64,000 nt of DNA, taken from assembly GCF_900105805.1 (NCBI RefSeq), contig NZ_LT629788.1, positions 3,968,001 through 4,032,000 of the forward strand. The letters are read 5' to 3'. Position numbers and translations under genes: made by a program. Shown here piece after piece: positions 34,457-44,261 of the stretch; the first letter of the stretch is position 1; each line of letters opens with the position of its first letter. The DNA comes from Pseudomonas moraviensis. GTDB lineage: Bacteria; Pseudomonadota; Gammaproteobacteria; Pseudomonadales; Pseudomonadaceae. The notes under the pieces are model-generated. The model did no database searches. It saw only the letters and a list, made by a program, of their open reading frames with translations, and was not told the origin of the DNA.

Positions 34457-34961
34457 GAGCGGCCTCTTCGGTTTTCTTCGATTTGAACATGTCCAGCGCC
34501 AGCATGATCGCGCCGACGGTGATCGCGCTGTCGGCAATGTTGAACGCCGGGAAATACCAGCGGTTCTGCCAGTGCACCAGAATGAAGTCGATCACATGGC
34601 CCAGGGCAATGCGGTCATACAGGTTGCCCAGCGCGCCACCCAGCACCAGCGCCAGGGCGACGGCCAGCCAGGTGTCGTTGCGGCCCAGGCGCTTGAGCCA
34701 GACCACCAGCACGGCACTGACCACAATGGCGATCAGGGCAAACAGCCAGCGCTGCCAGCCGGAGCTGTCCGCGAGGAAGCTGAAGGCGGCGCCGGTGTTG
34801 TAGGCCAGGGTCCAGCTGAACAGATCGGGAATGATCACGATCTGCTGAAACATTTCGAGCTTGCTTTCGAAGTAGAACTTGCTGGCCTGGTCAATGACCA
34901 GGACCAGCAGGCTCAACCACAGCCAGCTCAGCCGTCCGAAACGGCCAACGGCATCAGGCAT
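34449..34961 (-). CDS. lspA: Lipoprotein signal peptidase LspA
   Basis: A 170-residue inner-membrane aspartyl protease (type II signal peptidase) that removes lipoprotein signal peptides after lipid attachment. Four membrane segments are seen (about residues 10-30, 65-85, 92-110 and 135-160). The two catalytic aspartates lie in GNLYDRIALG and FNIADSAIT, and LAYNTGAAFSFL is also conserved. It overlaps ileS by 8 bases upstream and fkpB by 8 downstream, so they are co-translated. Confidence 0.96.
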   Translation of the reverse strand: MPDAVGRFGRLSWLWLSLLVLVIDQASKFYFESKLEMFQQIVIIPDLFSWTLAYNTGAAFSFLADSSGWQRWLFALIAIVVSAVLVVWLKRLGRNDTWLAVALALVLGGALGNLYDRIALGHVIDFILVHWQNRWYFPAFNIADSAITVGAIMLALDMFKSKKTEEAAHD

Positions 34962-37785
34962 AGTGACGAACCTCGCCAGCGCCGCTGATGTTGTCGACGC
35001 AACGACCGCAGATTTCCGGATGCTCCGGGTTCACGCCGACGTCTTCGCGGCAGTGCCAGCAACGTGCGCATTTCGGGAAGGCCGATTTGACGATCTTCAG
35101 TTTCAGACCACTGACTTCGGTGACCACGGCATCGGCCGGAGCCTGCACGAATGGCGCAACGCTGGCAGTCGAGGTGATCAGGACAAAGCGCAGCTCGTTG
35201 CTCAGCTTGGCCAGATCGGCGCTCAGCGCTTCTTCGGCAAACAGCGTGACTTCGGCCTGCAGGTTGCCACCGACGGCTTTCGCCGCACGCTGGATTTCCA
35301 TCTCTTTGTTGACCGCGACTTTCACTTCCATGATGCGATCCCAGTAGGCGCGACCCAGCTCGAAGCCTTCCGGCAGCTCGGTCAGACCTTCGTACCAGGT
35401 GTTGAGCATGACGGATTCGTTACGCTCGCCTGGCAGGTATTGCCACAGCTCATCGGCAGTGAAGGCGAGGATCGGCGCGATCCAGCGCACCAGCGCTTCG
35501 GAGATGTGGAACAGCGCGGTCTGGCACGAGCGCCGTGCCTTGCTGTCGGCGCCGGTGGTGTACTGGCGGTCCTTGATGATGTCGAGGTAGAAACCACCCA
35601 GCTCCTGCACGCAGAAGTTGTGGATCTTCGAGTAGACGTTCCAGAAACGGTATTCGCCGTAGTGCTCTTGCAACTCGCGTTGCAGCAGCAGCGTGCGATC
35701 CACCGCCCAGCGATCCAGCGCCAGCATGTCTTCGGCCGGCAGCAGGTCGGTGGCCGGGTTGAAACCGGTCAGGTTTGAAAGCAGGAAGCGCGCGGTGTTA
35801 CGGATACGACGATAGGCGTCGGCGCTGCGCTGCAGGATCTGCTCGGACACCGCCATTTCGCCGGAGTAGTCGGTCGAAGCGACCCACAGACGCATGATGT
35901 CGGCGCCCAAGGTGTCGTTGACCTTCTGCGGCGCGATCACGTTGCCCAGCGATTTGGACATCTTGCGGCCGGACTCGTCGACGGTGAAGCCGTGCGTCAG
36001 CAGCTCGCGATACGGCGCGTGGTTGTCGATGGCGCAACCGGTCAGCAAGGACGAGTGGAACCAGCCACGGTGCTGGTCGGAACCTTCCAGGTACAGGTCG
36101 GCACGCGGGCCGCTCTCGTGACCCATCGGGTGCGAACCGCGCAGGACGTGCCAGTGCGTGGTGCCCGAGTCGAACCAGACGTCGAGGGTGTCGCTGATCT
36201 TGTCGTACTGCGGCGCTTCATCGCCGAGCAGTTCGGCGGCGTCGAGCTTGAACCAGGCTTCGATGCCTTCGACTTCAACGCGTTTGGCGACTTCTTCCAT
36301 CAGCTCGACGGTACGCGGGTGCAGCTCGCCGCTTTCCTTGTTGAGGAAGAACGGGATCGGCACGCCCCAGTTGCGCTGACGCGAGATGCACCAGTCTGGA
36401 CGGTTGGCGATCATCGAGTGCAGGCGCGCCTGGCCCCAGGCCGGGACGAACCTGGTGTCTTCAATGGCTTTGAGCGAGCGCACGCGCAGGGTGTCGCCGC
36501 TGGTTGGCTCCTTGTCCATGCCGATGAACCACTGCGCGGTGGCGCGATAGATCAGCGGGGTCTTGTGGCGCCAGCAGTGCATGTAGCTGTGTTCGATGAC
36601 GGTGGTGTGCATCAGCGCACCGACTTCGGTCAGTTTTTCGACGATGGCCGGGTTGGCCTTCCAGATGAACTGGCCGCCGAAGAATTCCAGCGACGGCACG
36701 TACACGCCGTTGCTCTGCACAGGGTTGAGGATGTCATCGTTGACCATGCCGTATTTCTTGCAGGTCACGAAGTCGTCCACGCCATAGGCCGGGGCGGAGT
36801 GAACCACGCCGGTGCCAGCGCCCAGTTCGACGTAGTCGGCCAGGTACACCGGCGACAGGCGATCGTAGAACGGGTGACGGAAGTTGATCAGCTCCAGCTC
36901 TTTACCGGTGGTGGTGGCGATCACCGAACCTTCCACGCCATAGCGCGCCAGGCAGGCTTCGACCAGCTCTTCAGCCAGCACCAGCAGCTTGTCGCCGATA
37001 TCGACCAGCGCGTAGTTGAATTCCGGGTGCACATTCAACGCCTGGTTGGCCGGGATGGTCCACGGGGTGGTGGTCCAGATCACGATCGCAGCAGGTTTGC
37101 CCAGCGAGGCCAGACCGAACGCGGCAGCCAGTTTGGCCTCGTCAGCGATCGGGAAGGCCACGTCGATGGTCGAGGACTTCTTGTTCTCGTACTCGACTTC
37201 CGCTTCAGCCAGGGCCGAACCGCAGTCGAAGCACCAGTTCACGGGCTTCAGGCCCTTGAACACGAAACCACCCTTGACGATCTCGGCGAGGGCGCGGATT
37301 TCACCGGCCTCGTTCTTGAAATCCATGGTCTTGTACGGGTTGGCGAAGTCGCCCAGCACGCCGAGGCGGATGAACTCGGACTTCTGCCCTTCGATCTGTT
37401 CGGTGGCGTAGGCACGGCACAGCTCGCGGGTTTTATCCGCGCCGAGGTTCTTGCCGTGGGTCACTTCAACCTTGTGCTCGATCGGCAGGCCATGGCAGTC
37501 CCAGCCCGGGACGTATGGCGCGTCGAAACCCGACAGGGTTTTCGAGCGGATGATCATGTCTTTGAGAATCTTGTTCAGTGCGTGACCGATGTGGATCGTG
37601 CCGTTGGCGTACGGAGGGCCGTCGTGCAGGACGAACTTCGGACGATCCTTGCCAATCTCGCGCAACTTTCCGTACAGGCCAATACTGTCCCAGCGCTGCA
37701 GGATCTGCGGTTCGCGCTGTGGCAGGCCGGCCTTCATTGGGAAGGCGGTGTCCGGAAGGTTTAGCGTGGCTTTATAGTCGGTCAT
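34954..37785 (-). CDS. ileS: Isoleucyl-tRNA synthetase IleS
   Basis: A 943-residue class Ia synthetase. The HIGH motif appears as PYANGTIHIGHALNK at about residues 58-72, the KMSKS loop as GRKMSKSLGN at about 600, and the editing domain lies between. A C-terminal zinc ribbon has four cysteines in CARCWHCREDVG and EICGRCVDN. The protein matches the bacterial IleS1 type; it is sensitive in general to mupirocin in other bacteria, though nothing here tells of resistance. ileS starts 13 bases past ribF and overlaps lspA. Confidence 0.97.
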   Translation of the reverse strand: MTDYKATLNLPDTAFPMKAGLPQREPQILQRWDSIGLYGKLREIGKDRPKFVLHDGPPYANGTIHIGHALNKILKDMIIRSKTLSGFDAPYVPGWDCHGLPIEHKVEVTHGKNLGADKTRELCRAYATEQIEGQKSEFIRLGVLGDFANPYKTMDFKNEAGEIRALAEIVKGGFVFKGLKPVNWCFDCGSALAEAEVEYENKKSSTIDVAFPIADEAKLAAAFGLASLGKPAAIVIWTTTPWTIPANQALNVHPEFNYALVDIGDKLLVLAEELVEACLARYGVEGSVIATTTGKELELINFRHPFYDRLSPVYLADYVELGAGTGVVHSAPAYGVDDFVTCKKYGMVNDDILNPVQSNGVYVPSLEFFGGQFIWKANPAIVEKLTEVGALMHTTVIEHSYMHCWRHKTPLIYRATAQWFIGMDKEPTSGDTLRVRSLKAIEDTRFVPAWGQARLHSMIANRPDWCISRQRNWGVPIPFFLNKESGELHPRTVELMEEVAKRVEVEGIEAWFKLDAAELLGDEAPQYDKISDTLDVWFDSGTTHWHVLRGSHPMGHESGPRADLYLEGSDQHRGWFHSSLLTGCAIDNHAPYRELLTHGFTVDESGRKMSKSLGNVIAPQKVNDTLGADIMRLWVASTDYSGEMAVSEQILQRSADAYRRIRNTARFLLSNLTGFNPATDLLPAEDMLALDRWAVDRTLLLQRELQEHYGEYRFWNVYSKIHNFCVQELGGFYLDIIKDRQYTTGADSKARRSCQTALFHISEALVRWIAPILAFTADELWQYLPGERNESVMLNTWYEGLTELPEGFELGRAYWDRIMEVKVAVNKEMEIQRAAKAVGGNLQAEVTLFAEEALSADLAKLSNELRFVLITSTASVAPFVQAPADAVVTEVSGLKLKIVKSAFPKCARCWHCREDVGVNPEHPEICGRCVDNISGAGEVRHYA

Positions 37786-37798
37786 TTAAGGCTCTTCA

Positions 37799-38737
37799 TT
37801 AGCGATGGGCGCTAGGTGCGGCTAGTGCACGGGCGGTGGCGACATCCGCATTGATCGCCGTTTTCAATGCCTCCAGAGAGGCGAAGCGCTGCTCTTCACG
37901 CAGCTTTTGGTGGAAAACCACCGTCAAACGCCGGTCATACAGATCGCCGGCAAAATCTAACAGATGGACCTCGAGGTGGGCTTTGCCATCCCCTTGCACC
38001 GTGGGGCGCACGCCGATATTGGCGACGCCGGGCCAGGTCTTGCCGTCGATGTCGACATTCACCAGATACACCCCGGTGAACGGCACGCGACGACGCTTGA
38101 GTTGAATGTTGGCAGTGGGTGTTCCCAATTGCCGGGCCAGTTTCTGGCCATGCAGCACGCGACCGGCGATGCGGTACGGACGGCCGAGCAAGCGTTCGGC
38201 CAAGGCAAAATCGGCGGCGGCCAAAGCATTGCGCACTTGCGTGCTGCTGACGCGAATGCCATCCAGTTCGACAGTTTGCGCGGCTTCGACGGTGAACCCG
38301 TGAACCTGCCCGGCCTGCATGAGGAAATCGAAATCGCCGAGGCGGTCGCAGCCGAAGCGGAAGTCGTCACCAACTTCAAGATGCTGCACGCCGAGGCCAT
38401 CGACCAGAATGGTATCGACGAATTCACTGGCGCTGAGCTTGCTCAGGCGCTGGTTGAAGGCCAGGCATAAAACCCGGTCGACGCCTTCGGCGGCCAGCAA
38501 TTGCAGCTTGTCACGCAGCCGCGCCAGACGCGCCGGAGCGGTGTCGGGAGCAAAGAACTCCCGTGGCTGCGGCTCGAAAATCACCACGCAGCTGGGTACG
38601 CCCAACTCGAGCGCACGCTCACGCAGTCGGGCCAGGATAGCCTGGTGACCACGGTGAACACCGTCAAAGTTGCCAATAGTGGCGACGCAGCCCCGATGCT
38701 GGGGGCGCAAGTTGTGGAGGCCTCGAACCAGCTGCAT
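37799..38737 (-). CDS. ribF: Bifunctional riboflavin kinase / FAD synthetase RibF
   Basis: A 312-residue enzyme that makes FMN and then FAD. The N-terminal adenylyltransferase part has ATIGNFDGVHRGHQAI, and the C-terminal kinase part (about residues 185-300) has GRPYRIAGRVLHGQ and the PTANI motif in GTPTANIQL. ATG 38737 begins with MQLVRGLHNLRPQHRG, the usual start; the longer frame to 38812 is not conserved. It is the first gene of the ribF-ileS-lspA-fkpB cluster and lies 129 bases after murJ. Confidence 0.95.
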   Translation of the reverse strand: MQLVRGLHNLRPQHRGCVATIGNFDGVHRGHQAILARLRERALELGVPSCVVIFEPQPREFFAPDTAPARLARLRDKLQLLAAEGVDRVLCLAFNQRLSKLSASEFVDTILVDGLGVQHLEVGDDFRFGCDRLGDFDFLMQAGQVHGFTVEAAQTVELDGIRVSSTQVRNALAAADFALAERLLGRPYRIAGRVLHGQKLARQLGTPTANIQLKRRRVPFTGVYLVNVDIDGKTWPGVANIGVRPTVQGDGKAHLEVHLLDFAGDLYDRRLTVVFHQKLREEQRFASLEALKTAINADVATARALAAPSAHR

Positions 38738-38866
38738 AACGCGCTTCTTGCTCATAAAGTGGTCGATTATAACCACACCCGACGGCCGACGACAGGCAAC
38801 ACCGTAACGCAAAGTGAACGAGCCGACAAAACCGTCGACCCGTGCCTGTCGATAAAGGCTGAAACC

Positions 38867-40405
38867 TTAGCTCAAGGCCTTGCGATTGAAGTCGCGCAGG
38901 CGGAAACCCAGCAGCAGCAACATACCGAAATACGCCACCACCCCGGCCACCACCAGCGCGCCCAGGCGCAAGAAGCGCTCGAGCATGTGCCCCTCATCCC
39001 AGGCGGGCATGAAATGCATGCCGGCCAGCAACACCGCGGACATCACCGTCACCGCAACAACCAGTTTGAAACCGAACTTGCCCCAGCCCGGCTGCGGTTG
39101 ATACATCTTCTGCTTGCGCAGTTGATAGAACAGCAACCCGGCGTTGAGGCAAGCACCGGCACTGATCGCCAGCGCCAGACCGGCGTGGGCCAGCGGCCCG
39201 ATCAGCGCCAGGTTGAACAACTGCGTGCAGACCAGCGTGAAGATTGCGATTTTCACCGGGGTACGGATGTTCTGTTGCGCATAAAAGCCCGGCGCCAGCA
39301 CCTTGATCACGATAATCCCGAGCAGGCCGACCGAATAGGCGATCAGCGCACGCTGGGTCATCTCGGCATCGAAGCCACTGAACTGACCGTACTGGAATAG
39401 CGAAACGGTCAGCGGTTCGGCGAGAATTCCCAGCGCCAGCGCGCACGGCAGCACCAGCACAAAACACAGGCGCAGCCCCCAGTCGAGGATGCGTGAATAC
39501 TCGTGGCGATCCTTGCTGGCGTAGGTCTTGGCCAGCGTTGGCAGCAGAATCGTACCGAGCGCCACACCCAACACGCCCGAGGGCAACTCCATCAAACGGT
39601 CGGCGTAGTACATCCACGACACTGAACCTGCGACCAGAAACGAGGCGAAGATGGTGTTGATGATCAGCGAGATCTGACTGACCGACACACCGAGAATCGC
39701 CGGCAGCATCTGCTTCATCACCCGCCACACGCCGCTGTCGCGCAGGTTCAGGCGCGGCAGCACCAGCATGCCGATCTTTTTCAGGTGCGGCAGCTGATAC
39801 AGCAATTGCGCCAGACCGCCGACCAACACCGCCCAGCCAAGGGCCATGACCGGCGGATCGAAGTACGGCGTGAGGAACAGCGAAAACACGATCATGCTGA
39901 CGTTGAGCAGAGTCGGCACGAACGCCGGCACCGAGAAGCGGTTCCAGGTGTTGAGGATCGCGCCGGCCAGCGACGACAGCGAGATCAGCAATATATAAGG
40001 AAAGGTCACCCGCAACAGATCGGAGGTGAGCTGGAATTTTTCCGGGGTATCGGTAAAACCCGGCGCCGTGGCCCAGATCACCCAGGGCGCGGCGATCATG
40101 CCCAGCGCCGTCACTACCGCCAACACCAGCGTCAACAGGCCCGACACATAGGCAATAAAGGTGCGCGTCGCCTCCTCGCCCTGCTGACTTTTATATTCGG
40201 CCAGAATCGGCACGAAAGCCTGGGAGAAAGCGCCTTCGGCAAAGATCCGCCGCAGCAGGTTGGGCAGTTTGAAAGCAATAAAGAAGGCGTCCGTGGCCAT
40301 CCCGGCGCCGAATGTCCGCGCGATCAGCGTGTCACGAACAAAACCCAGAATCCGGGAAAGCATCGTGATAGAGCTGACGGCGGCCAACGATTTGAGCAGA
40401 TTCAT
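38867..40405 (-). CDS. murJ: Lipid II flippase MurJ (MviN)
   Basis: A 512-residue polytopic membrane protein of the MOP superfamily with about 14 hydrophobic segments. MurJ moves lipid II across the inner membrane for peptidoglycan synthesis. The N-terminus SMLSRILGFVRDTLIARTFG and the basic residues of FKLPNLLRRIFAEGAFSQAF are hallmarks. The start at 40405 (MNLLKSLAAV) is the usual one; the open frame extends further upstream but into the rpsT promoter region. It is divergent from rpsT. Confidence 0.96.
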   Translation of the reverse strand: MNLLKSLAAVSSITMLSRILGFVRDTLIARTFGAGMATDAFFIAFKLPNLLRRIFAEGAFSQAFVPILAEYKSQQGEEATRTFIAYVSGLLTLVLAVVTALGMIAAPWVIWATAPGFTDTPEKFQLTSDLLRVTFPYILLISLSSLAGAILNTWNRFSVPAFVPTLLNVSMIVFSLFLTPYFDPPVMALGWAVLVGGLAQLLYQLPHLKKIGMLVLPRLNLRDSGVWRVMKQMLPAILGVSVSQISLIINTIFASFLVAGSVSWMYYADRLMELPSGVLGVALGTILLPTLAKTYASKDRHEYSRILDWGLRLCFVLVLPCALALGILAEPLTVSLFQYGQFSGFDAEMTQRALIAYSVGLLGIIVIKVLAPGFYAQQNIRTPVKIAIFTLVCTQLFNLALIGPLAHAGLALAISAGACLNAGLLFYQLRKQKMYQPQPGWGKFGFKLVVAVTVMSAVLLAGMHFMPAWDEGHMLERFLRLGALVVAGVVAYFGMLLLLGFRLRDFNRKALS

Positions 40406-40575
40406 TGAGAGAGTTTGTGCCTGTCGATAAACAGCAGGCGAACAATGCGCCCACTTGTGCGATACTCCGCGCCGCAACAGCACAGAGCCAAAGCTCGCGA
40501 GTTTACAGGTCAAGCGCCGGAAATAAATATCCCGCCTCTTTATACCTACCACTTAGCGGAACGATTCAAGTGCCC

Positions 40576-40604
40576 TTGACAAGACAAGTCTTCATCGGCA
40601 TGAT
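40576..40604 (+). promoter_or_regulatory. Sigma-70 promoter of rpsT
   Basis: TTGACA, a 17-base spacer and CATGAT, followed by a leader of about 45 bases with a GAGGAG ribosome site before the GTG start. The -35 is perfect and the -10 matches 4 of 6. Confidence 0.65.
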
Positions 40605-40657
40605 TCGCGGCCTATTTTGTTTGCTATTTCCTAAAAAGTCTTTCGAGGAGCTCGACG

Positions 40658-40930
40658 GTGGCCAACTCACCTTCCGCCAAAAAACGTGCAAAACAGGCTG
40701 AGAAGCGTCGCAGCCACAACGCCAGCCTGCGTTCCATGGTTCGTACCTACATCAAGAATGTAGTTAAGGCCATCGACGCAAAAGACGCTGAAAAAGCTCA
40801 AGCTGCATACGTTCTGGCTGTGCCAGTTATCGACCGTATGGCCGATAAAGGCATCATCCACAAGAACAAGGCTGCTCGTCATAAGAGCCGTCTGAATGGC
40901 CACGTCAAAGCGCTGAAAGAAGCCGCTTAA
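40658..40930 (+). CDS. rpsT: 30S ribosomal protein S20
   Basis: A 90-residue basic protein that binds 16S rRNA early in 30S assembly. The N-terminus ANSPSAKKRAKQAEKRRSHN and the end HKNKAARHKSRLNGHVKAL are typical. The start is GTG with a strong GAGGAG ribosome site; E. coli rpsT also uses a rare start (UUG) that takes part in its autoregulation, and the same may apply here. A promoter precedes it and a terminator follows, so it is a single-gene unit. Confidence 0.97.
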   Translation: MANSPSAKKRAKQAEKRRSHNASLRSMVRTYIKNVVKAIDAKDAEKAQAAYVLAVPVIDRMADKGIIHKNKAARHKSRLNGHVKALKEAA

Positions 40931-40943
40931 TCGACGTAGTCAT

Positions 40944-40974
40944 TAAAAAACCGACCTCAGGGTCGGTTTTTTAT
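40944..40974 (+). terminator. Rho-independent terminator of rpsT
   Basis: AAAAAACCGACC-TCAG-GGTCGGTTTTTT forms a 6-bp GC stem extended by A-U pairs, followed by a T run. Confidence 0.92.
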
Positions 40975-41007
40975 TGCCTGGGATTTGACGTGCTACAGGC
41001 AAAAAAA

Positions 41008-41095
41008 GTAGGAGTGAGCCTGCTCGCGATGGCGGTGTGTCAGATGAGAATCTTCTATCTGACACACCGCCATCGCGAGCAGGCTCACTCCTACA
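41008..41095. repeat. REP doublet, TGTAGGAGTGAGC type
   Basis: An inverted pair with outer ends GTAGGAGTGAGC and GCTCACTCCTACA. The loop carries its own short dyad (TGTCAGAT and ATCTGACA), so the full element folds into one long hairpin. Confidence 0.92.
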
Positions 41096-41110
41096 ATTGG
41101 TTTTGCTGTG

Positions 41111-41578
41111 TTATGGCTGCACAGGCACCCACGGCAGAATCGGGATGGCAGTGACCGCATTCTGCGGACTACCCTCGATCAGGCGATCGCTGTAGACCAG
41201 ATACACCAGGGTGTTGCGCTTCTTGTCGAGGAAACGCACGACCTGCATGGTCTTGAACACCAGCGAGGTGCGCTCCTTGAATACCTCGTCGCCATCCTTC
41301 AGCTCGCCCTTGAACTTGATCGGCCCGACCTGACGACAAGCGATCGATGCCTCGGCGCGATCCTCTGCCAGACCGAGACCACCCTTTACCCCGCCGGTCT
41401 TGGCGCGTGACAGGTAGCAGGTCACGCCCTCGACTTTCGGATCGTCGAACGCCTCGACCACGATCCGGTCATTCGGCCCGACAAATTTGAACACCGTCGA
41501 CACCTGACCGATCTCTTCGGCCGAGGCCAACAGTGGCATGGCCATCAACAGGCCCAACAATCCTTTCGCTACGCGCAT
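41111..41578 (-). CDS. creA: CreA family periplasmic protein
   Basis: A 155-residue protein with a signal peptide ending about LLASA-EE. Family blocks include VFKFVGPNDRIVVEAFDDPKV and GVTCYLSRAKTGGVKG, with two cysteines (VTCYL and IACRQVG) that may form a disulfide. CreA (DUF1131 relatives excluded) is an exported protein of unknown role named for its position near creBC in E. coli. Here it follows proB on the same strand after 10 bases, so it is probably co-transcribed with obg-proB. Confidence 0.88.
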   Translation of the reverse strand: MRVAKGLLGLLMAMPLLASAEEIGQVSTVFKFVGPNDRIVVEAFDDPKVEGVTCYLSRAKTGGVKGGLGLAEDRAEASIACRQVGPIKFKGELKDGDEVFKERTSLVFKTMQVVRFLDKKRNTLVYLVYSDRLIEGSPQNAVTAIPILPWVPVQP

Positions 41579-41588
41579 CGAATTTTCC

Positions 41589-42707
41589 CTAGACCAGAAT
41601 CAGGTTGTCACGGTGAACCAGCTCCGGTTCAGCCATGTAACCGAGCAAACCGACAATCGCATCCGACGACTGACCGATGATTTTTTGCGCCTCCAGGGCG
41701 CTGTAATTGGCCAGCCCCCGCGCGATCTCACGACCGTCCGGCGCCACGCAGACCACCATCTCACCACGCCGGAAACTGCCCTGAACCAATTTCACCCCTA
41801 CCGGCAGCAGACTTTTGTTGCCCTTGGACAACGCCGACACTGCCCCTTCATCCAGCACCAGAGTGCCACGGGTTTGCAGATGCCCGGCCAGCCACTGCTT
41901 GCGCGCCGCGAGCATGCCGCGCTCAGGCGACAGCAGCGTACCGATGCGCTCGCCCGCCTTGAGGCGATCGAGCACGCGCTCAAGCCGCCCACCGACGATG
42001 ATGGTGTGCGCCCCGGAACGCGCCGCCAGGCGCGCCGCGCGCAACTTGGTCTGCATGCCGCCGCGCCCCAGCGCACCGCCGGTACCGCCGGCGACCGCAT
42101 CGAGCGTCGGATCATCGGCGCGCGCTTCATAAATCAACTGCGCATCAGGATTGTTGCGCGGATCGGCGTCGAACATGCCGTCGCGATCGGTGAGGATCAC
42201 CAGCAGATCGGCCTCGACCAGATTGGCCACCAGCGCCGCCAGCGTGTCGTTGTCGCCGAAACGGATTTCGTCGGTCACCACGGTATCGTTTTCGTTGATC
42301 ACCGGAATGACTTTCAACTCGACCAACGCACGCAAGGTGCTGCGGGCGTTGAGGTAGCGCTTGCGGTCAGACAGGTCGTCGTGGGTCAGGAGAATCTGCG
42401 CGGTGTGCCGGCCATGCTCGGCGAAGCTCGATTCCCACGCCTGCACCAGACCCATCTGACCGATCGCAGCGGCCGCCTGCAACTCGTGCATGGCACTGGG
42501 TCGCGAGGTCCAGCCCAAGCGACTCATGCCGGCCGCCACCGCCCCGGAGGACACCAGCACCAGCTCGACGCCCGCTTCATGCAGCGCCACCATCTGCTCG
42601 ACCCAGACACTCATTGCCGCGCGATCCAGCCCTTTGCCATCAGCTGTCAGCAAAGCGCTGCCGATCTTCACGACCCAACGCTGCGCACCTGTCACCTTGC
42701 TCCGCAT
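41589..42707 (-). CDS. proB: Glutamate 5-kinase ProB
   Basis: A 372-residue enzyme that phosphorylates glutamate in the first step of proline synthesis and is feedback-inhibited by proline. The amino-acid kinase domain (about residues 1-260) starts with WVVKIGSALLT and has LVSSGAVAAGM and NDTLAALVANLVEADLL; a C-terminal PUA domain spans about 277-360. ATG 42707 gives the known length; the longer open frame begins with unconserved residues. obg lies upstream with a terminator-like hairpin between. Confidence 0.96.
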   Translation of the reverse strand: MRSKVTGAQRWVVKIGSALLTADGKGLDRAAMSVWVEQMVALHEAGVELVLVSSGAVAAGMSRLGWTSRPSAMHELQAAAAIGQMGLVQAWESSFAEHGRHTAQILLTHDDLSDRKRYLNARSTLRALVELKVIPVINENDTVVTDEIRFGDNDTLAALVANLVEADLLVILTDRDGMFDADPRNNPDAQLIYEARADDPTLDAVAGGTGGALGRGGMQTKLRAARLAARSGAHTIIVGGRLERVLDRLKAGERIGTLLSPERGMLAARKQWLAGHLQTRGTLVLDEGAVSALSKGNKSLLPVGVKLVQGSFRRGEMVVCVAPDGREIARGLANYSALEAQKIIGQSSDAIVGLLGYMAEPELVHRDNLILV

Positions 42708-42800
42708 CATCTTCAACCTTAGCTTGAGGGCAGCGCGACCTGGCACTGCCCGTGACGTTAATCGTGGCGATTGCTGACCAACGATCGATTTCCGGATACT

Positions 42801-42826
42801 AAAACGCCGCTCGATTGAGCGGCGTT
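42801..42826 (-). terminator. Hairpin between obg and proB
   Basis: AACGCCGCTC and GAGCGGCGTT form a 10-bp stem with a 4-base loop, followed on the minus strand by TTAGTATCC. The U run is weak, so partial read-through into proB is possible. Confidence 0.7.
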
Positions 42827-42844
42827 CAAGTTTATCGCAACGGA

Positions 42845-44068
42845 TCAGTCACGCACGTAAATGATTTCCGGACCGTCTTCGTCATCCACATCTTCTTCGT
42901 CCCAGTCATCGTCGCCGATGTCATGGACCGACTTCACGCCACTGCGGCGCAGGGCACGCTTGTCGTCCAGCGCCTGCAACTGCGCACGGGCTTCATCTTC
43001 GATGCGCTGATCGAGATCGGCCAGCTCTTCCTTGTACGCAGGGTCTGCGGCCAGGCGATCGGCACGGTCTTCCATATAACGCATGATGTCGTGGCACAGA
43101 CGCTCGGTACCGATCTTGGCGATGGCCGAGATCACGTACACCGGACCGGTCCATTCCAGACGATCGACGATTTCCTTGACGCGGGCATCGTGCTCTTCTT
43201 CAAGAATCTGATCGCACTTGTTCAGCACCAGCCAGCGATCACGCTCAGCCAGCGACGGGCTGAATTTGATCAGCTCGTTGACGATCACTTCAGCCGCGTC
43301 CGGAGCACTGGAATCATCCAGCGGCGCCATGTCGACTAGGTGCAGCAGCAGACGGGTACGCGCCAAGTGCTTGAGGAAGCGAATGCCCAGGCCGGCACCG
43401 TCGGAAGCGCCTTCGATCAGACCCGGAATGTCGGCAATGACGAAGCTCTTCCAGCGATCGACGCTGACCACACCGAGGTTTGGCACCAGCGTGGTGAACG
43501 GGTAGTCGGCGACTTTCGGCTTGGCCGCCGAGACCGAACGGATAAAGGTACTTTTACCGGCATTCGGCAAACCCAGCAGGCCGACGTCGGCCAGCACTTT
43601 CATTTCCAGTTTCAGGTCGCGCTGCTCGCCCGGCTTGCCCGGCGTGGTCTGACGCGGCGCACGGTTGGTACTGGATTTGAAACGGGTGTTGCCCAGACCG
43701 TGCCAGCCGCCCTGCACTACCATCAGTTTCTGGCCGGCCTTGGTCAGGTCGCCGATCACTTCCTGAGTGGCGGAGTCGATCACGGTGGTGCCGACCGGCA
43801 CGCGCAGGATCAGATCTTCACCCTTCTTGCCGGTGCAGTCGGTGCTGCCGCCGTTGGAGCCACGCTCGGCATCGAAGTGGCGGGTGTAACGGTAGTCGAC
43901 CAGGGTGTTGAGGTTTTCGTCAGCCATCATGTAGATGGAACCGCCGTCACCGCCATCACCACCGTTCGGGCCACCGTTCTCGATGAATTTTTCCCGACGG
44001 AAACTCATGGCACCGTTGCCACCGTCACCAGCCTTTACGCGAATCGATACTTCATCAACAAACTTCAT
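42845..44068 (-). CDS. obg: GTPase Obg (CgtA)
   Basis: A 407-residue ribosome-associated GTPase required for 50S assembly and growth control. The glycine-rich OBG fold (about residues 1-158) includes KAGDGGNGAMSFRREKF and GGPNGGDGGDGGSIY. The G domain has Walker A GLPNAGKST, switch II DIPG and the NKCD specificity motif. The C-terminal tail is very acidic (DDDWDEEDVDDEDGPE). The start at 44068 is MKFVDEVSIRVKAG. It follows rplU-rpmA on the same strand with a hairpin between. Confidence 0.97.
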   Translation of the reverse strand: MKFVDEVSIRVKAGDGGNGAMSFRREKFIENGGPNGGDGGDGGSIYMMADENLNTLVDYRYTRHFDAERGSNGGSTDCTGKKGEDLILRVPVGTTVIDSATQEVIGDLTKAGQKLMVVQGGWHGLGNTRFKSSTNRAPRQTTPGKPGEQRDLKLEMKVLADVGLLGLPNAGKSTFIRSVSAAKPKVADYPFTTLVPNLGVVSVDRWKSFVIADIPGLIEGASDGAGLGIRFLKHLARTRLLLHLVDMAPLDDSSAPDAAEVIVNELIKFSPSLAERDRWLVLNKCDQILEEEHDARVKEIVDRLEWTGPVYVISAIAKIGTERLCHDIMRYMEDRADRLAADPAYKEELADLDQRIEDEARAQLQALDDKRALRRSGVKSVHDIGDDDWDEEDVDDEDGPEIIYVRD

Positions 44069-44215
44069 AACCAACGCCTCTCGCCGTACGGACGAGCCGA
44101 AAAACAATCAAGACATAAGACTCTTGCAAAAATGAGCGCAGCGACCCCAAGACACGACCTGCATCGCACGCCGACAGCCCATACAAACAGCTTTGCAAGA
44201 GACTCACCCCACAAA

Positions 44216-44245
44216 CGAAAAAGCCCCGTCGCAAGACAGGGCTTC
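44216..44245 (-). terminator. Rho-independent terminator of rplU-rpmA
   Basis: On the minus strand AAGCCCTGTC and GACGGGGCTT form a stem with one internal mismatch, followed by TTTTCGTTTG, 16 bases past rpmA. Confidence 0.8.
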
Positions 44246-44261
44246 TCCAGCGATCTCGCGA

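Noticed and set aside
35992..37764. Plus-strand frame of 590 codons opposite ileS
   Set aside because: ileS motifs occupy the minus strand; the shadow frame has no recognisable feature.
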